Positions 24,844-32,516 of a DNA stretch of 64,000 bases are shown piece after piece. Every line of letters begins with the position of its first letter. Position 1 is the stretch's first letter. Source of the DNA: Gammaproteobacteria bacterium (lineage in GTDB: Bacteria; Pseudomonadota; Gammaproteobacteria; Pseudomonadales; Pseudohongiellaceae); NCBI GenBank assembly GCA_041395725.1, contig JAWKZW010000001.1, positions 3,162,001 through 3,226,000 of the forward strand. The letters are read 5' to 3'. Under the pieces are notes generated by a model, which saw only the letters and a program-made list of their open reading frames with translations, was not told the origin of the DNA and did not search any database. The translations under genes were made by a program, and so were the position numbers.

Positions 24844-24868
24844 TTGAATTTCAGCCGAATATCCCCAT
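24844..24868 (+). promoter_or_regulatory. Sigma32 (RpoH) heat-shock promoter of groESL
   Basis: TTGAA (24844-24848), 14 bases, then CCCCAT (24863-24868) followed by TTTA; this matches the sigma32 consensus CTTGAA-N13-17-CCCCATTT apart from the leading C. Transcription would start near 24876, leaving a leader of about 150 bases with a CACAGG/CCTGTG hairpin at 24879-24895. No CIRCE element was seen, consistent with RpoH rather than HrcA control. Confidence 0.85.
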
Positions 24869-25026
24869 TTAGGAGCGTCACAGGGCAGACCTGTGGCCCT
24901 ATCTTTGTCTCGGCTATGCCTCGGCACAGGGATTGATGATTTTTGCCGGTTAAGTCCAGCACTGACAGCGGCTTAATCGCGGGAAACTAGACTAGTTAGG
25001 TAAATCGATTTAGGAGAATAAATCCA

Positions 25027-25317
25027 ATGAAGATCCGGCCTTTGCAAGATCGCGTCGTGGTTCGGCGTACTGAAGAGGAACAAAAAACAGCTGGGGGTAT
25101 CGTGTTGCCAGATAGCGCAACCGAAAAGCCGGCTCAGGGTGAAGTACTGGCGGTAGGCCCTGGCCGACTGCTGGATAATGGCGATGTTCGTCCGGTTGAC
25201 CTCAAGGAGGGCGACACGGTCGTATTCGGTAAGTATGCCAGTAATACAGTCAAAATTGACGGCGAAGAGCTGCTGATTCTCAGCGAGAGCGAAATTTACG
25301 GCGTTGTTGAAAGCTAG
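25027..25317 (+). CDS. groES: Co-chaperonin GroES
   Basis: Ten-kilodalton heptameric lid of the GroEL chamber. 96 residues, with the MKIRPLQDRVVVRR start, the mobile loop EEQKTAGGIVLPDSA, and the C-terminal ESEIYGVVES. AGGAG lies 8 bases before the ATG. It is separated from groEL by 58 bases and shares the sigma32 promoter upstream. Confidence 0.99.
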   Translation: MKIRPLQDRVVVRRTEEEQKTAGGIVLPDSATEKPAQGEVLAVGPGRLLDNGDVRPVDLKEGDTVVFGKYASNTVKIDGEELLILSESEIYGVVES

Positions 25318-25375
25318 TAAGCAGGGCTCGAGATTGGAATACAGACTTAACGATCACTAGATAGGAAGATTGAAA

Positions 25376-27025
25376 ATGGCTAAAGAAGTAAAATTCGGCG
25401 ATGCCGCGCGCAAAAAACTGCTGGCAGGCGTCAATGTCCTGGCAGATGCGGTCAAGGTTACACTGGGCCCCAAAGGCCGGAATGTTGTACTGGATAAATC
25501 TTTCGGTGCCCCCACCGTAACCAAGGATGGCGTTTCAGTTGCCAAGGAAATTGAACTGGCGGACAAGTTCGAAAATATGGGCGCACAGATGGTCAAGGAA
25601 GTCGCTTCCCAGACGTCTGATGTGGCAGGTGATGGCACGACTACAGCAACCGTGCTGGCCCAGGCAATTCTTAACGAGGGTCTGAAGTCTGTGGCAGCCG
25701 GCATGAACCCCATGGATCTCAAGCGTGGTGTCGACAAGGCCGTGCTGGCGCTGGTGGAGGAAGTCGGCAAACTCTCTACTCCCTGCACTGACTCCAAGGC
25801 TATCGCCCAGGTTGGCACAATTTCCGCCAACTCCGATACCCAGGTTGGTGCAATCATTGCCGAGGCCATGGAAAAAGTGGGTAAGGAAGGGGTTATCACC
25901 GTAGAAGACGGCTCCGGCCTGGAAAACGAGTTGGAAGTAGTCGAGGGTATGCAGTTTGATCGCGGGTACCTGTCGGCCTATTTCATCAACAACCAGGACA
26001 GTATGAGTATTGACCTTGAAGATCCGCTGATTCTGCTGGTCGACAAGAAAATTTCCAATATTCGCGAAATGCTGCCGTTACTGGAGAGCGTTGCCAAGTC
26101 CGGCAGGCCGCTCCTGGTAATCGCAGAGGACGTGGAAGGTGAGGCGCTGGCTACACTGGTAGTAAACAACATGCGCGGAATCGTTAAAGTGGCTGCCGTG
26201 AAGGCTCCGGGTTTTGGGGATCGTCGCAAGGCCATGCTGGAAGACATCGCTATCCTGACCGGTGGTACCGTGATTTCCGAAGAAGTTGGTCTGAATCTGG
26301 AAGGGGCTACGGCCGATGATCTGGGTTCCGCCAAGCGCGTACAGGTCACCAAGGAAAATACCACCATTATTGATGGTGCTGGCGATGCCGGCAAAATTTC
26401 CGGACGGGTTAGCCAGATTCGGGCTCAGATCGAAGAAACCAGCTCGGATTATGATCGGGAGAAACTGCAGGAGCGGGTCGCGAAGCTGGCCGGCGGTGTC
26501 GCTGTGATCAAGGTTGGCGCAGGCACTGAAATTGAAATGAAAGAGAAGAAGGCTCGCGTAGAAGATGCGCTGCATTCGACTCGAGCAGCCGTTGAAGAAG
26601 GGGTTGTCCCCGGCGGCGGTGTTGCCCTGGTGCGGGCCTTGCAGGCCGTAGAGGGCCTGAAAGGCGATAACCACGATCAGGACGTCGGCATCAGCCTGCT
26701 GCTCCGCGCAGTCACTGCGCCGCTGCGTCAGATTGTTCAGAATGCCGGTGAAGAAGCGTCGGTCGTGCTGGACAACGTGAAGAACGGTAAAGGCAACTAC
26801 GGCTTCAACGCCGCAACCGGTGAATACGGTGACATGATCGAAATGGGTATTCTGGACCCGGCCAAGGTGACACGTACGGCTCTGCAGGCGGCTGGTTCCG
26901 TTGCAGGTCTGATGATCACCACCGAGGCCATGGTGTCGGATATTCCGGAAGAGAAGTCTGCCGGTGGTGGTATGCCTGATATGGGCGGAATGGGTGGTAT
27001 GGGCGGCATGGGCGGCATGATGTAA
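25376..27025 (+). CDS. groEL: Chaperonin GroEL
   Basis: Tetradecameric chaperonin of 549 residues. AKEVKFGDAARKKLLAGVNVLADAVKVTLGPKGRNV opens the equatorial domain in the standard way; the nucleotide site shows VAGDGTTTATVLAQA. The product ends in a Gly-Gly-Met tail (MGGMGGMGG repeats). The ATG at 25376 has AGGAAG upstream; the frame extends two codons further to a TTG, which is not needed. Downstream are a palindromic element and a bidirectional terminator. Confidence 0.99.
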   Translation: MAKEVKFGDAARKKLLAGVNVLADAVKVTLGPKGRNVVLDKSFGAPTVTKDGVSVAKEIELADKFENMGAQMVKEVASQTSDVAGDGTTTATVLAQAILNEGLKSVAAGMNPMDLKRGVDKAVLALVEEVGKLSTPCTDSKAIAQVGTISANSDTQVGAIIAEAMEKVGKEGVITVEDGSGLENELEVVEGMQFDRGYLSAYFINNQDSMSIDLEDPLILLVDKKISNIREMLPLLESVAKSGRPLLVIAEDVEGEALATLVVNNMRGIVKVAAVKAPGFGDRRKAMLEDIAILTGGTVISEEVGLNLEGATADDLGSAKRVQVTKENTTIIDGAGDAGKISGRVSQIRAQIEETSSDYDREKLQERVAKLAGGVAVIKVGAGTEIEMKEKKARVEDALHSTRAAVEEGVVPGGGVALVRALQAVEGLKGDNHDQDVGISLLLRAVTAPLRQIVQNAGEEASVVLDNVKNGKGNYGFNAATGEYGDMIEMGILDPAKVTRTALQAAGSVAGLMITTEAMVSDIPEEKSAGGGMPDMGGMGGMGGMGGMM

Positions 27026-27072
27026 AAATCACCGTTCAGGACGGTCTAAATCCTTTCTGACTTCGTTGGCCT

Positions 27073-27122
27073 GGAACTTCCGATGCTCACGTAGTTTTCA
27101 CTACGCTGCGCTTCGGGTTTCC
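27073..27122. repeat. Imperfect palindromic element after groEL
   Basis: CCGATGCTCACGTAGT (left) mirrors ACTACGCTGCGCTTCGG (right) around TTTC, with one bulge and a few mismatches, and GGAA/TTCC at the outer ends. The core CGTAGT-TTTC-ACTACG is perfect. It resembles extragenic palindromes; only one copy was noticed in this window. Confidence 0.6.
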
Positions 27123-27184
27123 AGCCCGCCTCGCCAGTAAGAATTTATCCTCGCCCTGATCGGCGATTTCCAAGCCGACAAGCC

Positions 27185-27216
27185 AAAGGGCCTGAATCTG
27201 ATTCAGGCCCTTTTTT
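27185..27216. terminator. Bidirectional terminator between groEL and sodB
   Basis: AAAGGGCCTGAAT (27185-27197) and ATTCAGGCCCTTT (27201-27213) pair perfectly across CTG. A T-run follows on the plus strand. Confidence 0.95.
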
Positions 27217-27229
27217 GTGGGACAAAGAA

Positions 27230-27258
27230 AAAGGGCCTGCAGTGATTACAGGCCCTTT
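27230..27258 (-). terminator. Terminator of sodB
   Basis: AAAGGGCCTG and CAGGCCCTTT pair across 9 bases. On the minus strand the stem is followed by a T-rich run (TTTTTCTTTG), so it terminates sodB. Its arms repeat the first 10 bases of the neighbouring groEL terminator. Confidence 0.88.
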
Positions 27259-27286
27259 CGATTGGATCTGGCAATAGCCTGATTAA

Positions 27287-27880
27287 TCAGGCGTTTGACA
27301 GGTTCTGGTTGGCAAAATCCCAATTGACGAGATTGTCCAGAAAGGAACCGAGGAAGTCCGGGCGGCGATTCTGAAAATCCAGGTAATAGGCGTGCTCCCA
27401 GACGTCGCAGACCAGTATTGGCGTTACACCATCGGTGAGCGGCGTTTCAGCGTTGGCTGATTTGACTATTTTCAAGGTTCCGCCATCGGCTACCAGCCAG
27501 ACCCAGCCGCTGCCGAACTGGCCAACGCCATTATTGACAAACTCGGTCCTGAACGCGTCGTAACTGCCAAAGTCTGCATTGATCTTGTCGGCGATAGCGC
27601 CAGTGGGCTGGCCGCCGCCGGTCGGGCTCAGGCTGTGCCAGAAGAACGTGTGGTTGTAACACTGGGCCACGTTATTGAACAGCGGGCCCTTGTGATTGAC
27701 CGTAGTTTTTACCAGCGCTTCCAGATCATCACCCTCTATTCCGGCCTCCGCAAGCAGCTCATTGCCTTTGACCACGTACGCGTTGTGGTGCTTGCCATGG
27801 TGGAAATCCAGGGTATTCGCTGACATATGTGGTTCCAGAGCATTCTTCTCAAAAGGAAGTGCAGGTAGTTCTAAAGCCAT
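27287..27880 (-). CDS. sodB: Superoxide dismutase, iron type
   Basis: Cytoplasmic dismutase of 197 residues. The four metal ligands can be located: His in LEPHMSANT, His in YNHTFFWH, and Asp and His in CDVWEHAYY. GQFGSGWVWL and the C-terminal DFANQNL are typical of the Fe enzyme, and AQCYNHTFFW also favours iron. GAGG precedes the ATG. Convergent with groEL. Confidence 0.97.
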   Translation of the reverse strand: MALELPALPFEKNALEPHMSANTLDFHHGKHHNAYVVKGNELLAEAGIEGDDLEALVKTTVNHKGPLFNNVAQCYNHTFFWHSLSPTGGGQPTGAIADKINADFGSYDAFRTEFVNNGVGQFGSGWVWLVADGGTLKIVKSANAETPLTDGVTPILVCDVWEHAYYLDFQNRRPDFLGSFLDNLVNWDFANQNLSNA

Positions 27881-28613
27881 AGTAACCTCGTGTTGGTTAG
27901 TCCATTAGTGGTTTGTGTTGACGCAGGGCCAGGGCTGCGGGGCTTTGATTGCAACCGTTGCCACTGTGGTGCTTGCACGGTGCCTGACTGACTCACATCG
28001 CTCGCGTCTATCGCATCACCCACAATTTTCGCAGCTGGTGCGACTGTGGGGAGTGGCATCGGGTCCGGATGCTGAGCTTGCAGCGAGTCGCAACGGCCCT
28101 GGGCCAGGTATTAAATCCGTGGTGGCAGGTCGGCTCCATCTTTCAGCCCTGGTGCCGGAAAGCGTCGGACTGACCTGATGGGTGCCGGACACAGACCCCG
28201 ATCATTCCACCTCCACGCCGGCTAAGTCTACAGTGAATACTGGACGATTAGAAGTAAGCCGCCATGCTTCGAATCCCTCAGCGGCGCGCTGTTCTGGCTG
28301 ACCGGCCGAATCAGTGTTCCTGGCATTACGTTGGAAACTGTATGGCTGCGGGCAGGCACAGGTCTGTTGCTGATTGCAGCCGGCACCCGGTTGTCGCAGG
28401 CTCGCTCCGGCAGTTAGAATTTGCAACAGTGGTGTCCTGCTGCTGGCAACAGTCGGACGCTGGATTAATGAGAGGTTCCTTAAGCAACCGATTGTGTTCG
28501 CTCAGGGAGTCTGCCAAAGTGCGTCGTGTGATTAATCAGCAGCACCCCGGCAATTCATCGCAAAACAGCAACAGTAGATGACATAAAAGTGCCTTTTCTA
28601 GGATAATGCGCCA
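27881..28613. other. 733-base region without a supported gene
   Basis: Several short open frames overlap here on both strands. One plus-strand stretch (about 28240-28420) reads in part like a membrane-protein C-terminus (VWLRAGTGLLLIAAGTRLS) but has no start and is preceded by a stop, so it may be a decayed remnant. The dispersed motif lies at 28464-28483. I call no gene. Confidence 0.5.
28464..28483 (+). repeat. Dispersed motif copy C (TTAATGAGAGGTTCCTTAA)
   Basis: Intergenic; identical to copy A over AGAGGTTCCTTAA. Confidence 0.5.
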
Positions 28614-29420
28614 ATGCGTGATTCAGATGATTTGAAAAACATTCCACCCATAGTTCCCAGCCGGGATGACGTGGCAACCCACCAGCAGGCCCGTCGAGGG
28701 CAGTCCCGCGATATCGTCAGGCCTCCGCACAGCGTGGAAAAGCTGCGCGTCAGCAGTACCTGGCCTGTCCGGATCATGCTGGCAGTGTTGACTCTCGCTG
28801 TCATAGGCGCGGCGGCCGGGGCTAATTACTTTTACGGCGAGTACCAGGACGCCATGCGGCAGGCAGACCTGAGAATCGTGGAGCTCGAACGTCGGCTGGC
28901 CCTGGTGGGGGAAGAATCCGAAGATACCGTCATCAATATCCAGGAGACGCTGGACTTTCACTTTTCCGAGATTGACAAGCTGTGGGCGGCCCGCAACACA
29001 TTGCGAACCGAGGCCACGGACCTTCGCTCCGAACTGGCAAAGCTGGCGCTGGTCAATGAAGGTCAGGACGAAATTGTGGCGCAGTTGACTGCTCAGCAGG
29101 AAACCACAGCCGGTCGGGCTACTGCCAACGAAACCCGTTTCAACGCCTTATCGGGAGAGCTCAATGGTCTGGCCAGCCAACTAGCGGAGATGGATGCGTC
29201 AATGGCAAGTCTCGCCGCACTTCGTAACGAGCTGCAGGCGGTTCAGACGTCGCTGAATAGCGGTGACAGTACCCTGCTTGGGGTGGCCGGGCGGGTCGAT
29301 TATCTCGAAGAGTCCATGGAATCGGTAAATGCACACCGGCTGCAGATCAACGAAACGCTTTTCCGGCTCCAGGAACGGGTTGAGGTATTGCAGCGCCAGG
29401 CAGGGCCGGCCGGCCTGTGA
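28614..29420 (+). CDS. Single-pass membrane protein with long coiled coil, function unknown
   Basis: The 268-residue product has a polar N-terminal tail of about 50 residues, one membrane helix (about 52-72) and a C-terminal region that is almost entirely predicted coiled coil. That region is rich in Ala, Glu and Leu with heptad spacing, for example LRIVELERRLALVGEE and LQERVEVLQRQ. Topology suggests the coiled coil is periplasmic. I do not recognise a family. It stands alone before the tRNA-Leu gene. A structural or scaffold role is only a guess. Confidence 0.75.
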   Translation: MRDSDDLKNIPPIVPSRDDVATHQQARRGQSRDIVRPPHSVEKLRVSSTWPVRIMLAVLTLAVIGAAAGANYFYGEYQDAMRQADLRIVELERRLALVGEESEDTVINIQETLDFHFSEIDKLWAARNTLRTEATDLRSELAKLALVNEGQDEIVAQLTAQQETTAGRATANETRFNALSGELNGLASQLAEMDASMASLAALRNELQAVQTSLNSGDSTLLGVAGRVDYLEESMESVNAHRLQINETLFRLQERVEVLQRQAGPAGL

Positions 29421-29442
29421 CCCGGCTCCATCACGCCACGCC

Positions 29443-29470
29443 TTGTTAGCGCCAATTCATCGGGTATAAT
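29443..29470 (+). promoter_or_regulatory. Sigma70 promoter of tRNA-Leu
   Basis: TTGTTA, 16 bases, then a perfect TATAAT ending 41 bases before the tRNA. Confidence 0.75.
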
Positions 29471-29511
29471 ACGCGACCGGCCAGCAGGACATACCTGTTT
29501 GCCGGCTCTAT

Positions 29512-29596
29512 GCGGATGTGGCGGAATTGGTAGACGCGCTAGATTTAGGTTCTAGTATCGAAAGGTGTGGGAGTTCAAGTCTCCCCATCCGCACCA
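29512..29596 (+). tRNA. tRNA-Leu(UAG)
   Basis: 85 bases including an encoded CCA. The acceptor stem GCGGATG pairs with CATCCGC. The anticodon stem-loop CTAGA-TTTAGGT-TCTAG gives anticodon UAG. A long variable arm, as in class II tRNAs, and the T-arm GGGAG-TTCAAGT-CTCCC are visible. Confidence 0.97.
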
Positions 29597-29692
29597 GCAC
29601 TTTCCTTTTTATTCCACTAACCTGCGCCCCGGTTGCCATTGGCGTGAGTGATTGTTGCTCGCACGGGAGTCGTTGGGCTATGCTGGCAGGCA

Positions 29693-30436
29693 ATGAAAGA
29701 CCTGATTAAAAAAGCCGCCAGACAGCTTGCCACCAGCCAGGCCGGTAAGTCAGTGGTTTCAGGGTCTGGCGACGTTCAGGATTTTCTGCAAAAAGTTAAC
29801 GCCATGCCCAGGCCGCAGGGTGCAAAAGGGGCCACGGCTCATCTTGTCTTTGCGTTAGATGCGACCGCCAGCCGCCAGGCTACCTGGGATCGGGCGACGC
29901 AGTTGCAGAGCGAAATGTTTGTCAGCACCCAGGCCACAGGTGGTTTGCAGATTCAGCTGTGCTATTTCCGCGGGCTTGGGGAGTTTTACCGCAGTGACTG
30001 GCACAACGACGCGGACAATCTGCTGCAGCAGATGGCCGGGCTTCGCTGTCAGGCAGGAATGACTCAGATTGAGCGCCTGTTGCGTCATGCAATCGAGCAG
30101 AATAGCCGGCAGAAACTGCGTGGAGTTATTTTTATAGGCGATGCCATGGAAGAGAACGTCGATGTTCTCTGTCAGCTGGCCGGACAACTTGGAATATTGA
30201 ATGTTCCTTTATTTATTTTCCAGGAGCGTCAGGACCCGGCCGCTCAACGGGCTTTTGTCGAGATGGCGAGGTTGTCCGGAGGGGCATATTGTCATTTCGA
30301 CTCTGCCAGCGCCGAGCAGCTCAAGGATCTCCTGAAAGCGGTAGCCCTGTATGCCACTGGGGGGTTACAGGCTCTGGAAGATTTCAGCAGGAAATCTCAC
30401 CAATCGGTCAAACTGCTCGGGCAGCAACTCAAGTAA
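29693..30436 (+). CDS. VWA-domain protein
   Basis: Cytoplasmic protein of 247 residues with a von Willebrand factor A fold. The metal-ion-dependent adhesion site starts at FALDATASR (DxTxS-type), and the later GVIFIGDAMEEN supplies the Asp/Glu position. No signal peptide. The ATG at 29693 is preceded by GGCAGG. It is followed 21 bases later by a membrane J-domain protein, and the two are likely one operon. VWA proteins often work with AAA or chaperone partners; the actual role here is unknown. Confidence 0.8.
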   Translation: MKDLIKKAARQLATSQAGKSVVSGSGDVQDFLQKVNAMPRPQGAKGATAHLVFALDATASRQATWDRATQLQSEMFVSTQATGGLQIQLCYFRGLGEFYRSDWHNDADNLLQQMAGLRCQAGMTQIERLLRHAIEQNSRQKLRGVIFIGDAMEENVDVLCQLAGQLGILNVPLFIFQERQDPAAQRAFVEMARLSGGAYCHFDSASAEQLKDLLKAVALYATGGLQALEDFSRKSHQSVKLLGQQLK

Positions 30437-30457
30437 TAAAACTGGAAGCGACAAGTA

Positions 30458-31207
30458 ATGGTCTTCAGACTTCTGGCGCTGCTGGCGTTTCTGTTTCTGA
30501 TCTACTGGGGAATGAACTCCCTGTCCCGCCGCTACCGATTGACCAGAAACCAGGCCCGTTGGCTTCTGGTGCTGAGTATGGCTATGACGGTGATAGTCGT
30601 GCTTATCGCTATGGGGCGAATCCCGGTTCAGTTTATTCTTGCTCCGCTTGGTGTGGCAGCGACGTTCGTTTTACGGGCATTACCGGCGGTCCTGCGCCTG
30701 CTCCCATTCTGGCAAATGGTCAAGAGCAAAATCCCCTTTCCCGGCCATTCCGGTGGTAACAGCGGCAGCAGTTCAGTGATTCGAACGGAATACCTGGCCA
30801 TGGAATTATTGCACGGCAGTGGCGATATGGACGGGCAGGTGCTCAAAGGACAGTTTGAAGGGCAGCAGCTGTCCCGGCTGACACCGCAGGAACTGGCACA
30901 ACTGGTCAAAGAGTGTCGTCACGATCAGGATTCCATCCAGGTGCTGGAAGCCTATCTGGACAGGATGCACGAGGATTGGCGCAGTAAAGTAAATCAGCAG
31001 AACGAGGGAGGAGAGATCACGGGCGAGCCGGCAATGAATACGGAACTGGCGCTGGAAATTCTCGGCCTTGACGGCGACGCAACTTCGGAAGAGGTTACTC
31101 GAGCCCACAGGAAATTGATGCAGAAAATGCATCCCGACCGTGGTGGTACCGAATACCTGGCAAAAAAGATCAATGCAGCACGCGACTATCTGTTGGAGCG
31201 GCTGTAG
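30458..31207 (+). CDS. Membrane-anchored J-domain (DnaJ-like) co-chaperone
   Basis: 249 residues. Three hydrophobic helices (about 3-19, 38-53, 58-80) precede a linker and a helical middle region, then a C-terminal J-domain with the essential HPD in MQKMHPDRGGTEYLAKKINAARDYLL. The DnaK-stimulating face should be cytoplasmic. This TM-plus-terminal-J layout resembles DjlA-like or TIM14-like proteins, but I see no exact family. Probably co-expressed with the VWA protein just upstream. Confidence 0.88.
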   Translation: MVFRLLALLAFLFLIYWGMNSLSRRYRLTRNQARWLLVLSMAMTVIVVLIAMGRIPVQFILAPLGVAATFVLRALPAVLRLLPFWQMVKSKIPFPGHSGGNSGSSSVIRTEYLAMELLHGSGDMDGQVLKGQFEGQQLSRLTPQELAQLVKECRHDQDSIQVLEAYLDRMHEDWRSKVNQQNEGGEITGEPAMNTELALEILGLDGDATSEEVTRAHRKLMQKMHPDRGGTEYLAKKINAARDYLLERL

Positions 31208-31426
31208 TTTCTGTCTTAGGGCCTGTTCACACTGATTTCGGGCTCTGTGATTAGCAGGCTTTTAAAAATACCAGGGCGCTTCTGAGCCAGTTTTCACCTC
31301 TCATTGATTGCACCTGTAACGTTTTTCAACTGCCTGGTATTTCTGCAGCAGTTCGCCGGGATTTGTCGGTCACTCAAGAAGAAAAGCGTTGAGCGAAAGA
31401 AGTCTTACTGTCTGGACAGATGGGCC

Positions 31427-32191
31427 TTATTTTTTACGATTCAGGAAAGCCTGAACGATGGCCTGGGCCTCTGGTGATTGAAGCAGTCTGCCAAATTCTT
31501 TCATCTCCAGTTTAATCGTGTCAGGTAGCTCTTTTTCCAGGTTGCGCTTCATCAGTCTCTTGCTCACCTGCAGGGCGTGGGCTGGAAGGCTGGCAAGCTC
31601 CCTGGCCTTATTCATGGCAAAAGCGACATAGTCCTCCTGGGGCAACACGGCGTTGATCAGGCCGTACTCCCGGGCTGTCTCGGCGCTGATGCGATCCCCC
31701 AGGAGTAGCAGTTCGGCGGCTCGTTGATGTCCCAGGAAGTAAGGCAGAAGCAGGCTGGAGCCGAGTTCCGGACACAAGCCCAGGCGCGAAAAGGGCAGCT
31801 GCAGATAGCACTGCTCGGAGGCATAGACCAGATCACAGTGCAGCAGCATCGTGGTGCCGATGCCTATGGCCGGACCGCTGACTGCTGCAACGATTGGTTT
31901 TTGCGCCTGGCTGATCGCCGTCATGAAACCCAGCGAAGGCCTGTCACCGGTATCACCTGCGCCACTCAGAAAACTGCTGACATCGTTACCACTGGTAAAG
32001 CAGTCATCGGTTCCCCTGATGACCAGAACATTCACGGCATCGTTGCTGTCTGCGTGTCGAATACCGTCGCCGAGGGCCTGATACATGCCCGGGGTCAGGG
32101 CATTTTTCTTATCCGGGCGGTTTATCTGCAGGACGAAAAGCGGGCCGTCGGTCTGGTAGTGAATATTTGGGTCAGCTGATGTTAGGGCCAT
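31427..32191 (-). CDS. Enoyl-CoA hydratase/isomerase family protein
   Basis: Crotonase-fold enzyme of 254 residues. The CoA-binding and oxyanion-hole stretches are INRPDKKNALTPGMYQAL, CFTSGNDVSSF and GPAIGIGTTMLLHCDLVYAS; LPFSRLGLCPELGSSLLLP holds the second active-site loop with a Glu. The motif pattern is closest to the PaaG/peroxisomal Delta3,Delta2-enoyl-CoA isomerase-like group. Likely role: fatty-acid or related acyl-CoA degradation. No beta-oxidation partners are next to it; it is divergent from the fumarase gene. Confidence 0.9.
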   Translation of the reverse strand: MALTSADPNIHYQTDGPLFVLQINRPDKKNALTPGMYQALGDGIRHADSNDAVNVLVIRGTDDCFTSGNDVSSFLSGAGDTGDRPSLGFMTAISQAQKPIVAAVSGPAIGIGTTMLLHCDLVYASEQCYLQLPFSRLGLCPELGSSLLLPYFLGHQRAAELLLLGDRISAETAREYGLINAVLPQEDYVAFAMNKARELASLPAHALQVSKRLMKRNLEKELPDTIKLEMKEFGRLLQSPEAQAIVQAFLNRKK

Positions 32192-32516
32192 AGTAGGTCT
32201 GCCTTGGTTTTCCCGTAGGACTTGAGCGTATCGGGGCTGGGGGCCGTTACTGTTCGATTGGGTTGCAGAACCGGTTACTGCCAGATAAGGCAGGCGGTCT
32301 GCACGATAGAGCAGTCTGATGAAGCGCTTTCAATCCTGACTGCCGGATACTTGACGTAATTGAACCTAAATTGACCAGCACTGGCAAGCACAATGAAGCA
32401 GGTACATCGTGCTAGAATTTGCCCGGGGAGCCTCTGGGTAATTTCCGCCAGAGCATTGTGGTAATCAGCCAGAGGTTCCCTGCTCCCAAATAATCAGCGC
32501 CCGCAGGAATTTTCTT
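32192..32516. other. Divergent intergenic region before fumarase
   Basis: 325 bases that must hold promoters for the crotonase and fumarase genes. It contains motif copy D. No clear sigma70 pair with proper spacing could be read. Confidence 0.5.
32462..32481 (+). repeat. Dispersed motif copy D (TAATCAGCCAGAGGTTCCCT)
   Basis: Copy with a few extra bases between TAATCAG and AGAGGTTCC, 36 bases before the fumarase start codon. Confidence 0.45.

Noticed and set aside
24879..24895. Hairpin CACAGG/CCTGTG in the groESL leader as a ROSE-like RNA thermometer
   Set aside because: It is far from the ribosome binding site and does not sequester it; the sigma32 promoter already explains heat control.
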